Made by a program: the position numbers and the translations under genes | Source: Ptiloglossa arizonensis | Taxonomy: Eukaryota > Arthropoda > Insecta > Hymenoptera > Colletidae | Assembly (NCBI RefSeq): GCF_051014685.1 | Contig: NW_027478916.1 | Coordinates: 186,001-250,000, forward strand | DNA: 64,000 nucleotides | Direction of reading: 5' to 3' | Notes under the pieces: model-generated | Told to the model about the DNA's origin: nothing | Databases searched by the model: none | Seen by the model: the letters and a program-made list of their open reading frames with translations, nothing else | In this document: positions 22,686 to 36,556 of the stretch, one piece after another | Layout: each line of letters opens with the position of its first letter | Position numbering within the stretch: the stretch's first letter is position 1

Positions 22686-25513
22686 CATATCTCGCGAACG
22701 GATTGACCTAACCCAAAAATTCCTATTGCATCTGAAAGTAGAAACTCGCCCGATTACAGCGTTATGTGTATTTTTCCCCTAGGCCATTCTGGTTAAGCGT
22801 TTGGTGCAGCAGAATTGCGAAAAATTTTTTGCCTTCTCAACCATTTCTTGGCTCAAACTCCCATATCTCGCGAACGGATTAACCTAACCCAAAAATTCCT
22901 ATTGCATCTGAAAGTAGAAACCCGCCCGATTACAACGGTATGTGTATTTTTTCCCTAGGCCATTCTGGTTAAGCGGTTGGAGCAGCAGAATTGCGAAAAA
23001 TTTTTTGCCTTCTCAACCATTTCGTGGCTTCAAACTCCCATATCTCGCGAACGGATTGACCTAACCCAAAAATTCCTATTGCATCTGAAAGTAGAAACCC
23101 GCCCGATTACAACGGTATGTGTATTTTTTCCCTAGGCCATTCTGGTTAAGCGTTTGGAGCAGCAGAATTGCGAAAAATTTGTTGTCTTCTCAAGCATTTC
23201 TTGGCTTCAAACTCCCATATCTCGCGAACGGATTGACCTGACCCAAAAATTCCTGTTGTGTCTGAAAGTAGAAACTCGCCCGATTACAGCGGTATTTGTA
23301 TTTTTTCCTTAGCCCATTCTGGTTAAGCGTTTGGAGCAAGCAGAATTGCGAAAAATTTTCTGCCTTCTCAACCATTTCTTGGCTTCAAACTCCCATATCT
23401 CGCGAACGGATTGACCTAACCCAAAAATTCCTATTGCATCTGAAAGTAGAAACTCGCCCGATTACAGCGGTATGTGTATTTTTTCCCTAGGCCATTCTGG
23501 TTAAGCGTTTGGAGCAGCAGAATTGCGAAAAATTTTTTGCCTTCTCAACCATTTCTTGGCTTCAAACTCCCATATCTCGCGAACGGATTGTCCTAACCCA
23601 AAAATTCCTGTTGCATCTGAAAGTAGAAACTCGCCCGATTACAACGGTATGTGTATTTTTTCCCTAGGCCATTCTGGTTAAGCGTTTGGAGCAGCAGAAT
23701 TGCGAAAAATTTGTTGTCTTCTCAACCATTTCTTAGCTTCAAACTCGCATATCTCGCGAACGGATTGACCTAACCCAAAAATTCCTATTGCATCTGAAAG
23801 TAGAAACTCGCCCCATTACAGCGTTATGTGTATTTTTCCCCTAGGCCATTCTGGTTAAGCGTTTGGTGCAGCAGAATTGCGAAAATTTTTTGCCTTCTCA
23901 ACTATTTCTTGGCTCAAACTCCCATATCTCGCGAACGGATTAACCTAACCCAAAAATTCCTATTGCATCTGAAAGTAGAAACCCGCCCGATTACAACGGT
24001 ATGTGTATTTTTTCCCTAGGCCATTCTGGTTAAGCGTTTGGTGCAGCAGAATTGCGAAAAATTGTTTACCTTCTCAACTATTTCTTGGCTAAAACTCCCA
24101 TATCTCGCGAACGGATTAACCTAACCCAAAAATTCCTATTGCATCTGAAAGTAGAAACCCGCACGATTACAACGGTATGTGTATTTTTTCCCTAGGCCAT
24201 TCTGGTTAAGCGTTTGGAGCAGCAGAATTGCGAAAAATTTTTTGCCTTCTCAACCATTTCGTGGCTTCAAACTCCCATATCTCGCGAACGGATTGACCTA
24301 ACCCAAAAATTCCTATTGCATCTGAAAGTAGAAACCCGCCCGATTACAACGGTATGTGTATTTTTTCCCTAGGCCATTCTGGTTAAGCGTTTGGAGCAGC
24401 AGAATTGCGAAAAATTTGTTGTCTTCTCAAGCATTTCTTGGCTTCAAACTCCCATATCTCGCGAACGGATTGACCTGACCCAAAAATTCCTGTTGTGTCT
24501 GAAAGTAGAAACTCGCCCGATTACAGCGGTATTTGTATTTTTTCCTTAGCCCATTCTGGTTAAGCGTTTGGAGCAGCAGAAGTGCGAAAAATTTGTTGTC
24601 TTCTCAACCATTTCTTAGCTTCAAACTCCCATATCTCGCGAACGGATTGACCTAACCCAAAAATTCCTATTGCATCTGAAAGTCGAATCTCGCCCGATTA
24701 CAACGGTATGTGTATTTTTTCCCTAGGCCATTCTGGTTAAGCGTTTGGAGCAGAAGAATTGCGAAAAATTTTTTGCCTCCTCAACCATTTCTTGGCTTCA
24801 AACTCCCATATCTCGCGAACGGATTGACCTAACCCAAAAATTCCTACTGCATCTGAAAGTAGAAACTCGCCCGATTACAGCGGTATGTGTATTTTTTCCC
24901 TAGGCCATTCTGGTTAAGCGTTTGGAGCAGCAGAATTGCGAAAAATTTGTTGTCTTCTCAACTATTTCTTAGCTTCAAACACCCATATCTCGCGAACGGA
25001 TTGACCTAATCCAAAAATTCCTGTTGCATCTGAAAGTAGAAACTCGCCCGATTACAACGGTATGTGTATTTTTTCCCTAGGCCATTCTTGTTAAGCGATT
25101 GGAGCAGCAGAATTGCGAAAAATTTTTTGCCTTCTCAACCATTTCTTGGCTTCAAACTCCCATATCTCGCGAACGGATTGACCTAACCCAAAAATTCCTA
25201 TTGCATCTGAAAGTAGACACTCGCCCGATTACAGCGGTATGTGTATTTTTTCCCTAGGCCATTCTCGTTAAGCGTTTGGAGCAGCAGAATTGCGAAAAAT
25301 TTTTTGCCTTCTCAACCATTTCTTGGCTTCAAACTCCCATATCTCGCGAACGGATTGTCCTAACCCAAAAATTCCTGTTGCATCTGAAAGTAGAAACTCG
25401 CCCGATTACAACGGTATATGTATTTTTTCCCTAGGCCATTCTGGTTAAGCGTTTGGAGCAGCAGAATTGCGAAAAATTTGTTGTCTTCTCAACCATTTCT
25501 TAGCTTCAAACTC
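22686..25513. repeat. 2.8-kb block C, left copy (offset 10,434)
   Basis: Matches 33120-35947. Shared rare bases: TAAGCGGTTGG (22971/33405), ACTCGCCCCATT, AAATTGTTTACC (24061/34495), CATTCTCGTT and ACGGTATATG (25411/35845). This copy has three private changes: an extra A in GAGCAAGCAG near 23338, a lost A in GCGAAAATTTT near 23885, and GGCTAAAACTCC near 24090. The two indels cancel, so the offset is unchanged outside the stretch between them. Confidence 0.9.
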
Positions 25514-28364
25514 CCATATCTCGCGAACGGATTGACCTAACCCAAAAATTCCTATTGCATCTGAAAGTCGAATCTCGCCCGATTACAACGGTATGTGTAT
25601 TTTTTTCCTAGGCCATTCTGGTTAAGCGTTTGGAGAAGCAGAAGTGCGAAAAATTTTTTGCCTTCTCAACCATTTCTTGGCTTCAAACTCCCATATCTCG
25701 CGAACGGATTGACCTAACCCAAAAATTCCTATTGCATCTGAAAGTAGAAACTCGCCCGACTACAGCGGTATGTGTATTTTTTCCCTAGGCCATTCTGGTT
25801 AAGCGTTTGGAGCAGCAGAAGTGCGAAAAATTTTCTGCCTTGTCAACCATTTCTTGGCTTCAAACTCCCATATCTCGCGAACGGATTGACCTAACCCAAA
25901 AATTCCTATTGCATCTGGAAGTAGAAACTCGCCCGATTACAGCGGTATGTGTATTTTTTCCCTAGGCCATTCTGGTTAAGCGTTTGGAGCAGCAGAATTG
26001 CGAAAAATTTTTTGCCTTCTCAACCATTTCTTGGCTCAAACTCCCATATCTCGCGAACGGATTGACCTAACCCAAAAATTCCAATTGCATCTGAAAGTAG
26101 AAACTCGCCCGATTACAACGGTATGTGTATTTTTTCCCTAGGCCATTCTGGTTAAGCGTTTGGAGCAGCAGAAGTGCGAAAAATTTGTTGTCTTCTCAAC
26201 TATTTCTTAGCTTCAAACACCCATATCTCGCGAACGGATTGACCTAATCCAAAAATTCCTGTTGCATCTGAAAGTAGAAACTCGCCCGATTACAACGGTA
26301 TGTGTATTTTTTCCCTAGACCATTCTTGTTAAGCGTTTGGAGCAGCAGAATTGCGAAAAATTTTTTGCCTTCTCAACCATTTCTTGGCTTCAAACTCCCA
26401 TATCTCGCGAACGGATTGACCTAACCCAAAAATTCCTATTGCATCTGAAAGTAGAAACTCGCCCGATTACAACGGTATGTGTATTTTTTCCCTAGGCCAC
26501 TCTGGTTAAGCGTTTGGAGCAGCAGAAGTGCGAAAAATTTGTTGTCTTCTCAACCATTTCTTAGCTTCAAACTCCCATATCTCACGAACGGATTGACCTA
26601 CCCCAAAAATTCCTGTTGCAGCTGAAAGTAGAAACTCGCCCGATTACAACGGTATGTGTATTTTTACCCTAGGCCATTCTTGTTAAGCGTTTGGAGCAGC
26701 AGAATTGCGAAAAATTTTCTGCCTTCTCAACCATTTCTTGGCTTCAAACTCCCATATCTCGCGAACGGATTGTCCCAACCCAAAAATTCCTGTTGCATCT
26801 GAAAGTAGAAACTCGCCCGATTACAACGGTATGAGTATTTTTTCCCTAGGCCATTCTGGTTAAGCGTTTGGAGCAGCAGAATTGCGAAAAATTTGTTGTC
26901 TTCTCAACCATTTCTTAGCTTCAAACTCGCATATCTCGCGAACGGATTGACCTAACCCAAAAATTCCTATTGCATCTGAAAGTAGAAACTAGCCCGATTA
27001 CAACGGTATGTGTATTTTCTCCCTAGGCCATTCTGGTTAAGCGTTTGGAGCAGCAGAATTGCGAAAAATTTTTTGCCTTCTCAACCATTTCTTGGCTTCA
27101 AACTCCCATATCTCGCGAACGGATTGACCTAACCCAAAAATTCCTATTGCATCTGAAAGTAGAAACTCGCCCGACTACAGCGGTATGGGTATTTTTTCCC
27201 TAGGCCATTCTGGTTAAGCGTTTGGAGCAGCAGAAGTGCGAAAAATTTTCTGCCTTCTCAACCATTTCTTGGCTTCAAACTCCCATATCTCGCGAACGGA
27301 TTGACCTAACCCAAAAATTCCTATTGCATCTGGAAGTAGAAACTCGCCCGATTACAACGGTATTTGTATTTTTTCCCTAGGCCATTCTGGTTAAGCGTTT
27401 GGAGCAGCAGAAGTGCGAAAAATTTGTTGTCTTCTCAACTATTTCTTAGCTTCAAACACCCATATCTCGCGAACGGATTGACCTAATCCAAAAATTCCTG
27501 TTGCATCTGAAAGTAGAAACTCGCCCGATTACAACGGTATGTGTATTTTTTTCCTAGGCCATTCTTGTTAAGCGATTGGAGCAGCAGAATTGCGAAAAAT
27601 TTTTTGCCTTCTCAACCATTTCTTGGCTTCAAACTCCCATATCTCGCGAACGGATTGACCTAACCCAAAAATTCCTATTGCATCTGAAAGTAGAAACTCG
27701 CCCGACTACAACGGTATGTGTATTTTTTCCCTAGGCCATTCTGGTTAAGCGTTTGGAGCAGCAGAAGTGCGAAAAATTTTCTGCCTTCTCAACCATTTCT
27801 TGGCTTCAAACTCCCATATCTCGCGAACGGATTGACCTAACCCAAAAATTCCTATTGCATCTGAAAGTAGAAACTAGCCCGATTACAGCGGTATGTGTAT
27901 TTTTTCCCTAGGCCATTCTGGTTAAGCGTTTGGAGCAGCAGAATTGCGAAAAATTTTTTGCCTTCTCAACCATTTCTTGGCTCAAACTCCCATATCTCGC
28001 GAACGGATTGACCTAACCCAAAAATTCCAATTGCATCTGAAAGTTGAAACTCGCCCGATTACAACGGTATGTGTATTTTTTCCCTAGGCCATTCTGGTTA
28101 AGCGTTTGGAGCAGCAGAAGTGCGAAAAATTTGTTGTCTTCTCAACTATTTCTTAGCTTCAAACACCCATATCTCGCGAACGGATTGACCTAATCCAAAA
28201 ATTCCGGTTGCATCTGAAAGTAGAAACTCGCCCGATTACAACGGTATGTGTATTTTTTCCCTAGGCCATTCTTGTTAAGCGATTGGAGCAGCAGAATTGC
28301 GAAAAATTTTTTGCCTTCTCAACCATTTCTTGGCTTCAAACTCCCATATCTCGCGAACGGATTG
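25468..28364. repeat. 2.9-kb block A, right copy (offset 21,046)
   Basis: Partner of 4422-7318, sharing GCCTTGTCAA, AGACCATTC, TCTCACGAACGG, TTGCAGCTG, TGTCCCAACC and ATTCCGGTTG. Two private substitutions are noted in the left-copy entry. Confidence 0.88.
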
Positions 28365-30350
28365 TCCTAACCCAAAAATTCCTATTGCATCTGAAAGTAG
28401 AAACTCGCCCGATTACAGCGGTATGGGTATTTTTTCCCTAGGCCATTCTGGTTAAGCGTTTGGAGCAGCAGAATTGCGAAAAATTTTCTGCCTTCTCAAC
28501 CATTTCTTGGCTTCAAACTCCCATATCTCGCGAACGGATTGACCTAACCCAAAAATTCCTATTGCATCTGAGAGTAGAAACTCGCCCGATTACAGCGGTA
28601 TGTGTATTTTTTCCCTAGGCCATTCTGGTTAAGCGTTTGGAGCAGCAGAATTGCGAAAAATTTTTTGCCTTCTCAACCATTTCTTGGCTTCAAACTCCCA
28701 TATCTCGCGAACGGATTGTCCTAACCCAAAAATTCCTATTGCATCTGAAAGTAGAAACTCGCCCGATTACAGCGGTATGGGTATTTTTTCCCTAGGCCAT
28801 TCTGGTTAAGCGTTTGGAGCAGCAGAATTGCGAAAAATTTTCTGCCTTCTCAACCATTTCTTGGCTTCAAACTCCCATATCTCGCGAACGGATTGACCTA
28901 ACCCAAAAATTCCTATTGCATCTGAAAGTAGAAACTCGCCCGATTACAGCGGTATGTGTATTTTTTCCCTAGGCCATTCTGGTTAAGCGTTTGGAGCAGC
29001 AGAATTGCGAAAAATTTTTTGCCTTCTCAACCATTTCTTGGCTTCAAACTCCCATATCTCGCGAACGGATTGTCCTAACCCAAAAATTCCTGTTGCATCT
29101 GAAAGTAGAAACTCGCCCGATTACAACGGTATGTGTATTTTTTCCCTAGGCCATTCTGGTTAAGCGTTTGGAGCAGCAGAATTGCGAAAAATTTGTTGTC
29201 TTCTCAACCATTTCTTAGCTTCAAACTCGCATATCTCGCGAACGGATTGACCTAACCCAAAAATTCCTATTGCATCTGAAAGTAGAAACTCGCCCGATTA
29301 CAGCGTTATGTGTATTTTTCCCCTAGGCCATTCTGGTTAAGCGTTTGGTGCAGCAGAATTGCGAAAAATTTTTTGCCTTCTCAACCATTTCTTGGCTCAA
29401 ACTCCCGTATCTCGCGAACGGATTAACCTAACCCAAAAATTCCTATTGCATCTGAAAGTAGAAACCCGCCCGATTACAACGGTATGTGTATTTTTTCCCT
29501 AGGCCATTCTGGTTAAGCGATTGGAGCAGCAGAATTGCGAAAAATTTTTTGCCTTCTCAACCATTTCGTGGCTTCAAACTCCCATATCTCGCGAACGGAT
29601 TGACCTAACCCAAAAATTCCTATTGCATCTGAAAGTAGAAACCCGCCCGATTACAACGGTATGTGTATTTTTTCCCTAGGCCATTCTGGTTAAGCGTTTG
29701 GAGCAGCAGAATTGCGAAAAATTTGTTGTCTTCTCAAGCATTTCTTGGCTTCAAACTCCCATATCTCGCGAACGGATTGACCTGACCCAAAAATTCCTGT
29801 TGTGTCTGAAAGTAGAAACTCGCCCGATTACAGCGGTATTTGTATTTTTTCCTTAGCCCATTCTGGTTAAGCGTTTGGAGCAGCAGAAGTGCGAAAAATT
29901 TGTTGTCTTCTCAACTATTTCTTAGCTTCAAACTCCCATATCTCGCGAACGGATTGACCTAATCCAAAAATTCCTGTTGCATCTGAAAGTAGAAACTCGC
30001 CCGATTACAACGGTATGTGTATTTTTTCCCTAGGCCATTCTTGTTAAGCGATTGGAGCAGCAGAATTGCGAAAAATTTTTTGCCTTCTCAACCATTTCTT
30101 GGCTTCAAACTCCCATATCTCGCGAACGGATTGACCTAACCCAAAAATTCCTATTGCATCTGAAAGTAGAAACTCGCCCGATTACAGCGGTATGGGTATT
30201 TTTTCCCTAGGCCATTCTGGTTAAGCGTTTGGAGCAGCAGAATTGCGAAAAATTTTCTGCCTTCTCAACCATTTCTTGGCTTCAAACTCCCATATCTCGC
30301 GAACGGATTGACCTAACCCAAAAATTCCTATTGCATCTGAAAGTAGAAAC
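28242..30350. repeat. 2.1-kb block B, right copy (offset 20,692)
   Basis: Partner of 7550-9658; shares CTGAGAGTAG, CCCGTATCTCG and the marker monomer whose TGTCTG is at 29803 (9111 in the left copy). Confidence 0.85.
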
Positions 30351-31833
30351 TCGCCCGATTACAGCGGTATGTGTATTTTTTCCCTAGGCCATTCTGGTTA
30401 AGCGTTTGGAGCAGCAGAATTGCGAAAAATTTTTTGCCTTCTCAACCATTTCTTGGCTTCAAACTCCCATATCTCGCGAACGGATTGTCCTAACCCAAAA
30501 ATTCCTGTTGCATCTGAAAGTAGAAACTCGCCCGATTACAACGGTATGTGTATTTTTTCCCTAGGCCATTCTGGTTAAGCGTTTGGAGCAGCAGAATTGC
30601 GAAAAATTTGTTGTGTTCTCAACCATTTCTTAGCTTCAAACTCGCATATCTCGCGAACGGATTGACCTAACCCAAAAATTCCTATTGCATCTGAAAGTAG
30701 AAACTCGCCCGATTACAGCGTTATGTGTATTTTTCCCCTAGGCCATTCTGGTTAAGCGTTTGGTGCAGCAGAATTGCGAAAAATTTTTTGCCTTCTCAAC
30801 TATTTCTTGGCTCAAACTCCCATATCTCGCGAACGGATTAACCTAACCCAAAAATTCCTATTGCATCTGAAAGTAGAAACCCGCCCGATTACAACGGTAT
30901 GTGTATTTTTTCCCTAGGCCATTCTGGTTAAGCGTTTGGTGCAGCAGAATTGCGAAAAATTTTTTACCTTCTCAACTATTTCTTGGCTCAAACTCCCATA
31001 TCTCGCGAACGGATTAACCTAACCCAAAAATTCCTATTGCATCTGAAAGTAGAAACCCGCACGATTACAACGGTATGTGTATTTTTTCCCTAGGCCATTC
31101 TGGTTAAGCGTTTGGAGCAGCAGAATTGCGAAAAATTTTTTGCCTTCTCAACCATTTCGTGGCTTCAAACTCCCATATCTCGCGAACGGATTGACCTAAC
31201 CCAAAAATTCCTATTGCATCTGAAAGTAGAAACCCGCCCGATTACAACGGTATGTGTATTTTTTCCCTAGGCCATTCTGGTTAAGCGTTTGGAGCAGCAG
31301 AATTGCGAAAAGTTTGTTGTCTTCTCAAGCATTTCTTGGCTTCAAACTCCCATATCTCGCGAACGGATTGACCTGACCCAAAAATTCCTGTTGTGTCTGA
31401 AAGTAGAAACTCGCCCGATTACAGCGGTATTTGTATTTTTTCCTTAGCCCATTCTGGTTAAGCGTTTGGAGCAGCAGAAGTGCGAAAAATTTGTTGTCTT
31501 CTCAACCATTTCTTAGCTTCAAACTCCCATATCTCGCGAACGGATTGACCTAACCCAAAAATTCCTATTGCATCTGAAAGTCGAATCTCGCCCGATTACA
31601 ACGGTATGTGTATTTTTTCCCTAGGCCATTCTGGTTAAGCGTTTGGAGCAGAAGAATTGCGAAAAATTTTTTGCCTCCTCAACCATTTCTTGGCTTCAAA
31701 CTCCCATATCTCGCGAACGGATTGACCTAACCCAAAAATTCCTACTGCATCTGAAAGTAGAAACTCGCCCGATTACAGCGGTATGTGTATTTTTTCCCTA
31801 GGCCATTCTGGTTAAGCGTTTGGAGCAGCAGAA

Positions 31834-32894
31834 TTGCGAAAAATTTGTTGTCTTCTCAACTATTTCTTAGCTTCAAACACCCATATCTCGCGAACGGATT
31901 GACCTAATCCAAAAATTCCTGTTGCATCTGAAAGTAGAAACTCGCCCGATTACAACGGTATGTGTATTTTTTCCCTAGGCCATTCTTGTTAAGCGATTGG
32001 AGCAGCAGAATTGCGAAAAATTTTTTGCCTTCTCAACCATTTCTTGGCTTCAAACTCCCATATCTCGCGAACGGATTGACCTAACCCAAAAATTCCTATT
32101 GCATCTGAAAGTAGAAACTCGCCCGATTACAGCGTTATGTGTATTTTTCCCCTAGGCCATTCTGGTTAAGCGTTTGGTGCAGCAGAATTGCGAAAAATTT
32201 TTTGCCTTCTCAACCATTTCTTGGCTCAAACTCCCATATCTCGCGAACGGATTAACCTAACCCAAAAATTCCTATTGCATCTGAAAGTAGAAACCCGCCC
32301 GATTACAACGGTATGTGTATTTTTTCCCTAGGCCATTCTGGTTAAGCGGTTGGAGCAGCAGAATTGCGAAAAATTTTTTGCCTTCTCAACCATTTCGTGG
32401 CTTCAAACTCCCATATCTCGCGAACGGATTGACCTAACCCAAAAATTCCTATTGCATCTGAAAGTAGAAACCCGCCCGATTACAACGGTATGTGTATTTT
32501 TTCCCTAGGCCATTCTGGTTAAGCGTTTGGAGCAGCAGAATTGCGAAAAATTTGTTGTCTTCTCAAGCATTTCTTGGCTTCAAACTCCCATATCTCGCGA
32601 ACGGATTGACCTGACCCAAAAATTCCTGTTGTGTCTGAAAGTAGAAACTCGCCCGATTACAGCGGTATTTGTATTTTTTCCTTAGCCCATTCTGGTTAAG
32701 CGTTTGGAGCAGCAGAATTGCGAAAAATTTTCTGCCTTCTCAACCATTTCTTGGCTTCAAACTCCCATATCTCGCGAACGGATTGACCTAACCCAAAAAT
32801 TCCTATTGCATCTGAAAGTAGAAACTCGCCCGATTACAGCGGTATGTGTATTTTTTCCCTAGGCCATTCTGGTTAAGCGTTTGGAGCAGCAGAA
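31834..32894. repeat. Tandem 6-mer, copy 1 (1,061 bp)
   Basis: Six monomers (one of 176 bp) repeated at once at 32895-33955. Order of subtypes: TAATCC/CAAACACCC; CAGCGTTATG with TTTGGTGCAG; GGATTAACC with AAGCGGTTGG; TTTCGTGGC with AAACCCGCCC; marker monomer with TTGTGTCTG; ATTTTCTGCC. The AAGCGGTTGG pair lies at 32344 and 33405 and the marker pair at 32632 and 33693. No difference was noticed. Confidence 0.92.
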
Positions 32895-33955
32895 TTGCGA
32901 AAAATTTGTTGTCTTCTCAACTATTTCTTAGCTTCAAACACCCATATCTCGCGAACGGATTGACCTAATCCAAAAATTCCTGTTGCATCTGAAAGTAGAA
33001 ACTCGCCCGATTACAACGGTATGTGTATTTTTTCCCTAGGCCATTCTTGTTAAGCGATTGGAGCAGCAGAATTGCGAAAAATTTTTTGCCTTCTCAACCA
33101 TTTCTTGGCTTCAAACTCCCATATCTCGCGAACGGATTGACCTAACCCAAAAATTCCTATTGCATCTGAAAGTAGAAACTCGCCCGATTACAGCGTTATG
33201 TGTATTTTTCCCCTAGGCCATTCTGGTTAAGCGTTTGGTGCAGCAGAATTGCGAAAAATTTTTTGCCTTCTCAACCATTTCTTGGCTCAAACTCCCATAT
33301 CTCGCGAACGGATTAACCTAACCCAAAAATTCCTATTGCATCTGAAAGTAGAAACCCGCCCGATTACAACGGTATGTGTATTTTTTCCCTAGGCCATTCT
33401 GGTTAAGCGGTTGGAGCAGCAGAATTGCGAAAAATTTTTTGCCTTCTCAACCATTTCGTGGCTTCAAACTCCCATATCTCGCGAACGGATTGACCTAACC
33501 CAAAAATTCCTATTGCATCTGAAAGTAGAAACCCGCCCGATTACAACGGTATGTGTATTTTTTCCCTAGGCCATTCTGGTTAAGCGTTTGGAGCAGCAGA
33601 ATTGCGAAAAATTTGTTGTCTTCTCAAGCATTTCTTGGCTTCAAACTCCCATATCTCGCGAACGGATTGACCTGACCCAAAAATTCCTGTTGTGTCTGAA
33701 AGTAGAAACTCGCCCGATTACAGCGGTATTTGTATTTTTTCCTTAGCCCATTCTGGTTAAGCGTTTGGAGCAGCAGAATTGCGAAAAATTTTCTGCCTTC
33801 TCAACCATTTCTTGGCTTCAAACTCCCATATCTCGCGAACGGATTGACCTAACCCAAAAATTCCTATTGCATCTGAAAGTAGAAACTCGCCCGATTACAG
33901 CGGTATGTGTATTTTTTCCCTAGGCCATTCTGGTTAAGCGTTTGGAGCAGCAGAA
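32895..33955. repeat. Tandem 6-mer, copy 2 (1,061 bp)
   Basis: Immediate repeat of 31834-32894, same six subtypes in order. After it the series changes to a GGATTGTCC monomer, so there are two copies only. Its right part is also the start of block C. Confidence 0.92.
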
Positions 33956-35947
33956 TTGCGAAAAATTTTTTGCCTTCTCAACCATTTCTTGGCTTCAAAC
34001 TCCCATATCTCGCGAACGGATTGTCCTAACCCAAAAATTCCTGTTGCATCTGAAAGTAGAAACTCGCCCGATTACAACGGTATGTGTATTTTTTCCCTAG
34101 GCCATTCTGGTTAAGCGTTTGGAGCAGCAGAATTGCGAAAAATTTGTTGTCTTCTCAACCATTTCTTAGCTTCAAACTCGCATATCTCGCGAACGGATTG
34201 ACCTAACCCAAAAATTCCTATTGCATCTGAAAGTAGAAACTCGCCCCATTACAGCGTTATGTGTATTTTTCCCCTAGGCCATTCTGGTTAAGCGTTTGGT
34301 GCAGCAGAATTGCGAAAAATTTTTTGCCTTCTCAACTATTTCTTGGCTCAAACTCCCATATCTCGCGAACGGATTAACCTAACCCAAAAATTCCTATTGC
34401 ATCTGAAAGTAGAAACCCGCCCGATTACAACGGTATGTGTATTTTTTCCCTAGGCCATTCTGGTTAAGCGTTTGGTGCAGCAGAATTGCGAAAAATTGTT
34501 TACCTTCTCAACTATTTCTTGGCTCAAACTCCCATATCTCGCGAACGGATTAACCTAACCCAAAAATTCCTATTGCATCTGAAAGTAGAAACCCGCACGA
34601 TTACAACGGTATGTGTATTTTTTCCCTAGGCCATTCTGGTTAAGCGTTTGGAGCAGCAGAATTGCGAAAAATTTTTTGCCTTCTCAACCATTTCGTGGCT
34701 TCAAACTCCCATATCTCGCGAACGGATTGACCTAACCCAAAAATTCCTATTGCATCTGAAAGTAGAAACCCGCCCGATTACAACGGTATGTGTATTTTTT
34801 CCCTAGGCCATTCTGGTTAAGCGTTTGGAGCAGCAGAATTGCGAAAAATTTGTTGTCTTCTCAAGCATTTCTTGGCTTCAAACTCCCATATCTCGCGAAC
34901 GGATTGACCTGACCCAAAAATTCCTGTTGTGTCTGAAAGTAGAAACTCGCCCGATTACAGCGGTATTTGTATTTTTTCCTTAGCCCATTCTGGTTAAGCG
35001 TTTGGAGCAGCAGAAGTGCGAAAAATTTGTTGTCTTCTCAACCATTTCTTAGCTTCAAACTCCCATATCTCGCGAACGGATTGACCTAACCCAAAAATTC
35101 CTATTGCATCTGAAAGTCGAATCTCGCCCGATTACAACGGTATGTGTATTTTTTCCCTAGGCCATTCTGGTTAAGCGTTTGGAGCAGAAGAATTGCGAAA
35201 AATTTTTTGCCTCCTCAACCATTTCTTGGCTTCAAACTCCCATATCTCGCGAACGGATTGACCTAACCCAAAAATTCCTACTGCATCTGAAAGTAGAAAC
35301 TCGCCCGATTACAGCGGTATGTGTATTTTTTCCCTAGGCCATTCTGGTTAAGCGTTTGGAGCAGCAGAATTGCGAAAAATTTGTTGTCTTCTCAACTATT
35401 TCTTAGCTTCAAACACCCATATCTCGCGAACGGATTGACCTAATCCAAAAATTCCTGTTGCATCTGAAAGTAGAAACTCGCCCGATTACAACGGTATGTG
35501 TATTTTTTCCCTAGGCCATTCTTGTTAAGCGATTGGAGCAGCAGAATTGCGAAAAATTTTTTGCCTTCTCAACCATTTCTTGGCTTCAAACTCCCATATC
35601 TCGCGAACGGATTGACCTAACCCAAAAATTCCTATTGCATCTGAAAGTAGACACTCGCCCGATTACAGCGGTATGTGTATTTTTTCCCTAGGCCATTCTC
35701 GTTAAGCGTTTGGAGCAGCAGAATTGCGAAAAATTTTTTGCCTTCTCAACCATTTCTTGGCTTCAAACTCCCATATCTCGCGAACGGATTGTCCTAACCC
35801 AAAAATTCCTGTTGCATCTGAAAGTAGAAACTCGCCCGATTACAACGGTATATGTATTTTTTCCCTAGGCCATTCTGGTTAAGCGTTTGGAGCAGCAGAA
35901 TTGCGAAAAATTTGTTGTCTTCTCAACCATTTCTTAGCTTCAAACTC
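33120..35947. repeat. 2.8-kb block C, right copy (offset 10,434)
   Basis: Partner of 22686-25513. It has the normal forms at the three places where the left copy carries private changes, so those changes arose in the left copy after duplication. Confidence 0.9.
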
Positions 35948-36472
35948 GCATATCTCGCGAACGGATTGACCTAACCCAAAAATTCCTATTGCATCTGAAA
36001 GTAGAAACTAGCCCGATTACAACGGTATGTGTATTTTCTCCCTAGGCCATTCTGGTTAAGCGTTTGGAGAAGCAGAATTGCGAAAAATTTTTTGCCTTCT
36101 CAACCATTTCTTGGCTTCAAACTCCCATATCTCGCGAACGGATTGAGCTGACCCAAAAATTCCTATTGCATCTGAAAGTAGAAACTCGCCCGATTACAAC
36201 GGTGTGTGTATTTTTTCGCTAGGCCATTCTGGTTAAGCGTTTGGAGCAGCAGAATTGCGAAAAATTTTCTGCCTTCTCAACCATTTCTTGGCTTCAAACT
36301 CCCATATCTCGCGAACGGATTGACCTAACCCAAAAATTCCTGTTGCGTCTGAAAGTAGAAGCTCGCCCGATTACAACGGTATGTGTATTTTTTTCCTAGG
36401 CCATTCTGGTTAAGCGTTTGGAGAAGCAGAAGTGCGAAAAATTTTTTGCCTTCTCAACCATTTCTTGGCTTC
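35851..36472. repeat. Tandem 4-mer, copy 1 (period 708 bp)
   Basis: Matches 36559-37180 at an offset of 708 bp (exactly four 177-bp monomers). Shared markers are GAGCTGACCC, TTTTTTCGCTAGG (36217/36925) and GAAGCTCGCC. One difference noticed: GACCTAACC here, GACATAACC at 36677. Confidence 0.88.
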
Positions 36473-36556
36473 TAACTCCCATATCTCGCGAACGGATTGA
36501 CCTAACCCAAAAATTCCTGTTGCATCTGAAAGTAGAAACTCGCCCGATTACAACCG

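Larger units (their letters stand above)
4422..25467. repeat. Super-repeat copy 1, about 21.0 kb
   Basis: The segment starting at 4422 begins again at 25468 at an exact offset of 21,046 bp (119 monomers, 17 bp short of 119 x 177 because of 176-bp copies). Rare markers confirm the register: GCCTTGTCAA at 4791 and 25837, AGACCATTC at 5271 and 26317, ATTCCGG at about 7155 and 28201. Copy 1 is longer than copy 2 mainly because it holds the tandem 29-monomer duplication (12147-22350) and other internal amplification. Its right end, 22686-25513, matches the right end of copy 2. Reading the whole as a single super-repeat is inference; the matching end blocks are direct observation. Confidence 0.75.
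25468..35901. repeat. Super-repeat copy 2, about 10.4 kb, internally shorter
   Basis: It begins like copy 1 (25468-28364 equals 4422-7318) and ends like copy 1 (33120-35947 equals 22686-25513), with colinear pieces between. The first internal step lacks two monomers relative to copy 1 on one side (offset falls from 21,046 to 20,692). At the copy-1 position of the 29-monomer duplication it has only one pass of the corresponding marker order. Marker intervals inside are 9, 7, 6 and 7 monomers. It is therefore a contracted version of copy 1, or copy 1 is an expanded version of it. Confidence 0.72.

Noticed and set aside
23190..23375. 61-codon frame on the minus strand
   Set aside because: Antisense of ordinary repeat, opened by the marker subtype and the extra A near 23338. 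Not repeated in its duplicate at 33.6 kb.
23296..24019. Two frames of 63-64 codons
   Set aside because: Produced by the extra and the missing A near 23338 and 23885; their translations are the same repeat peptide seen in other monomers.
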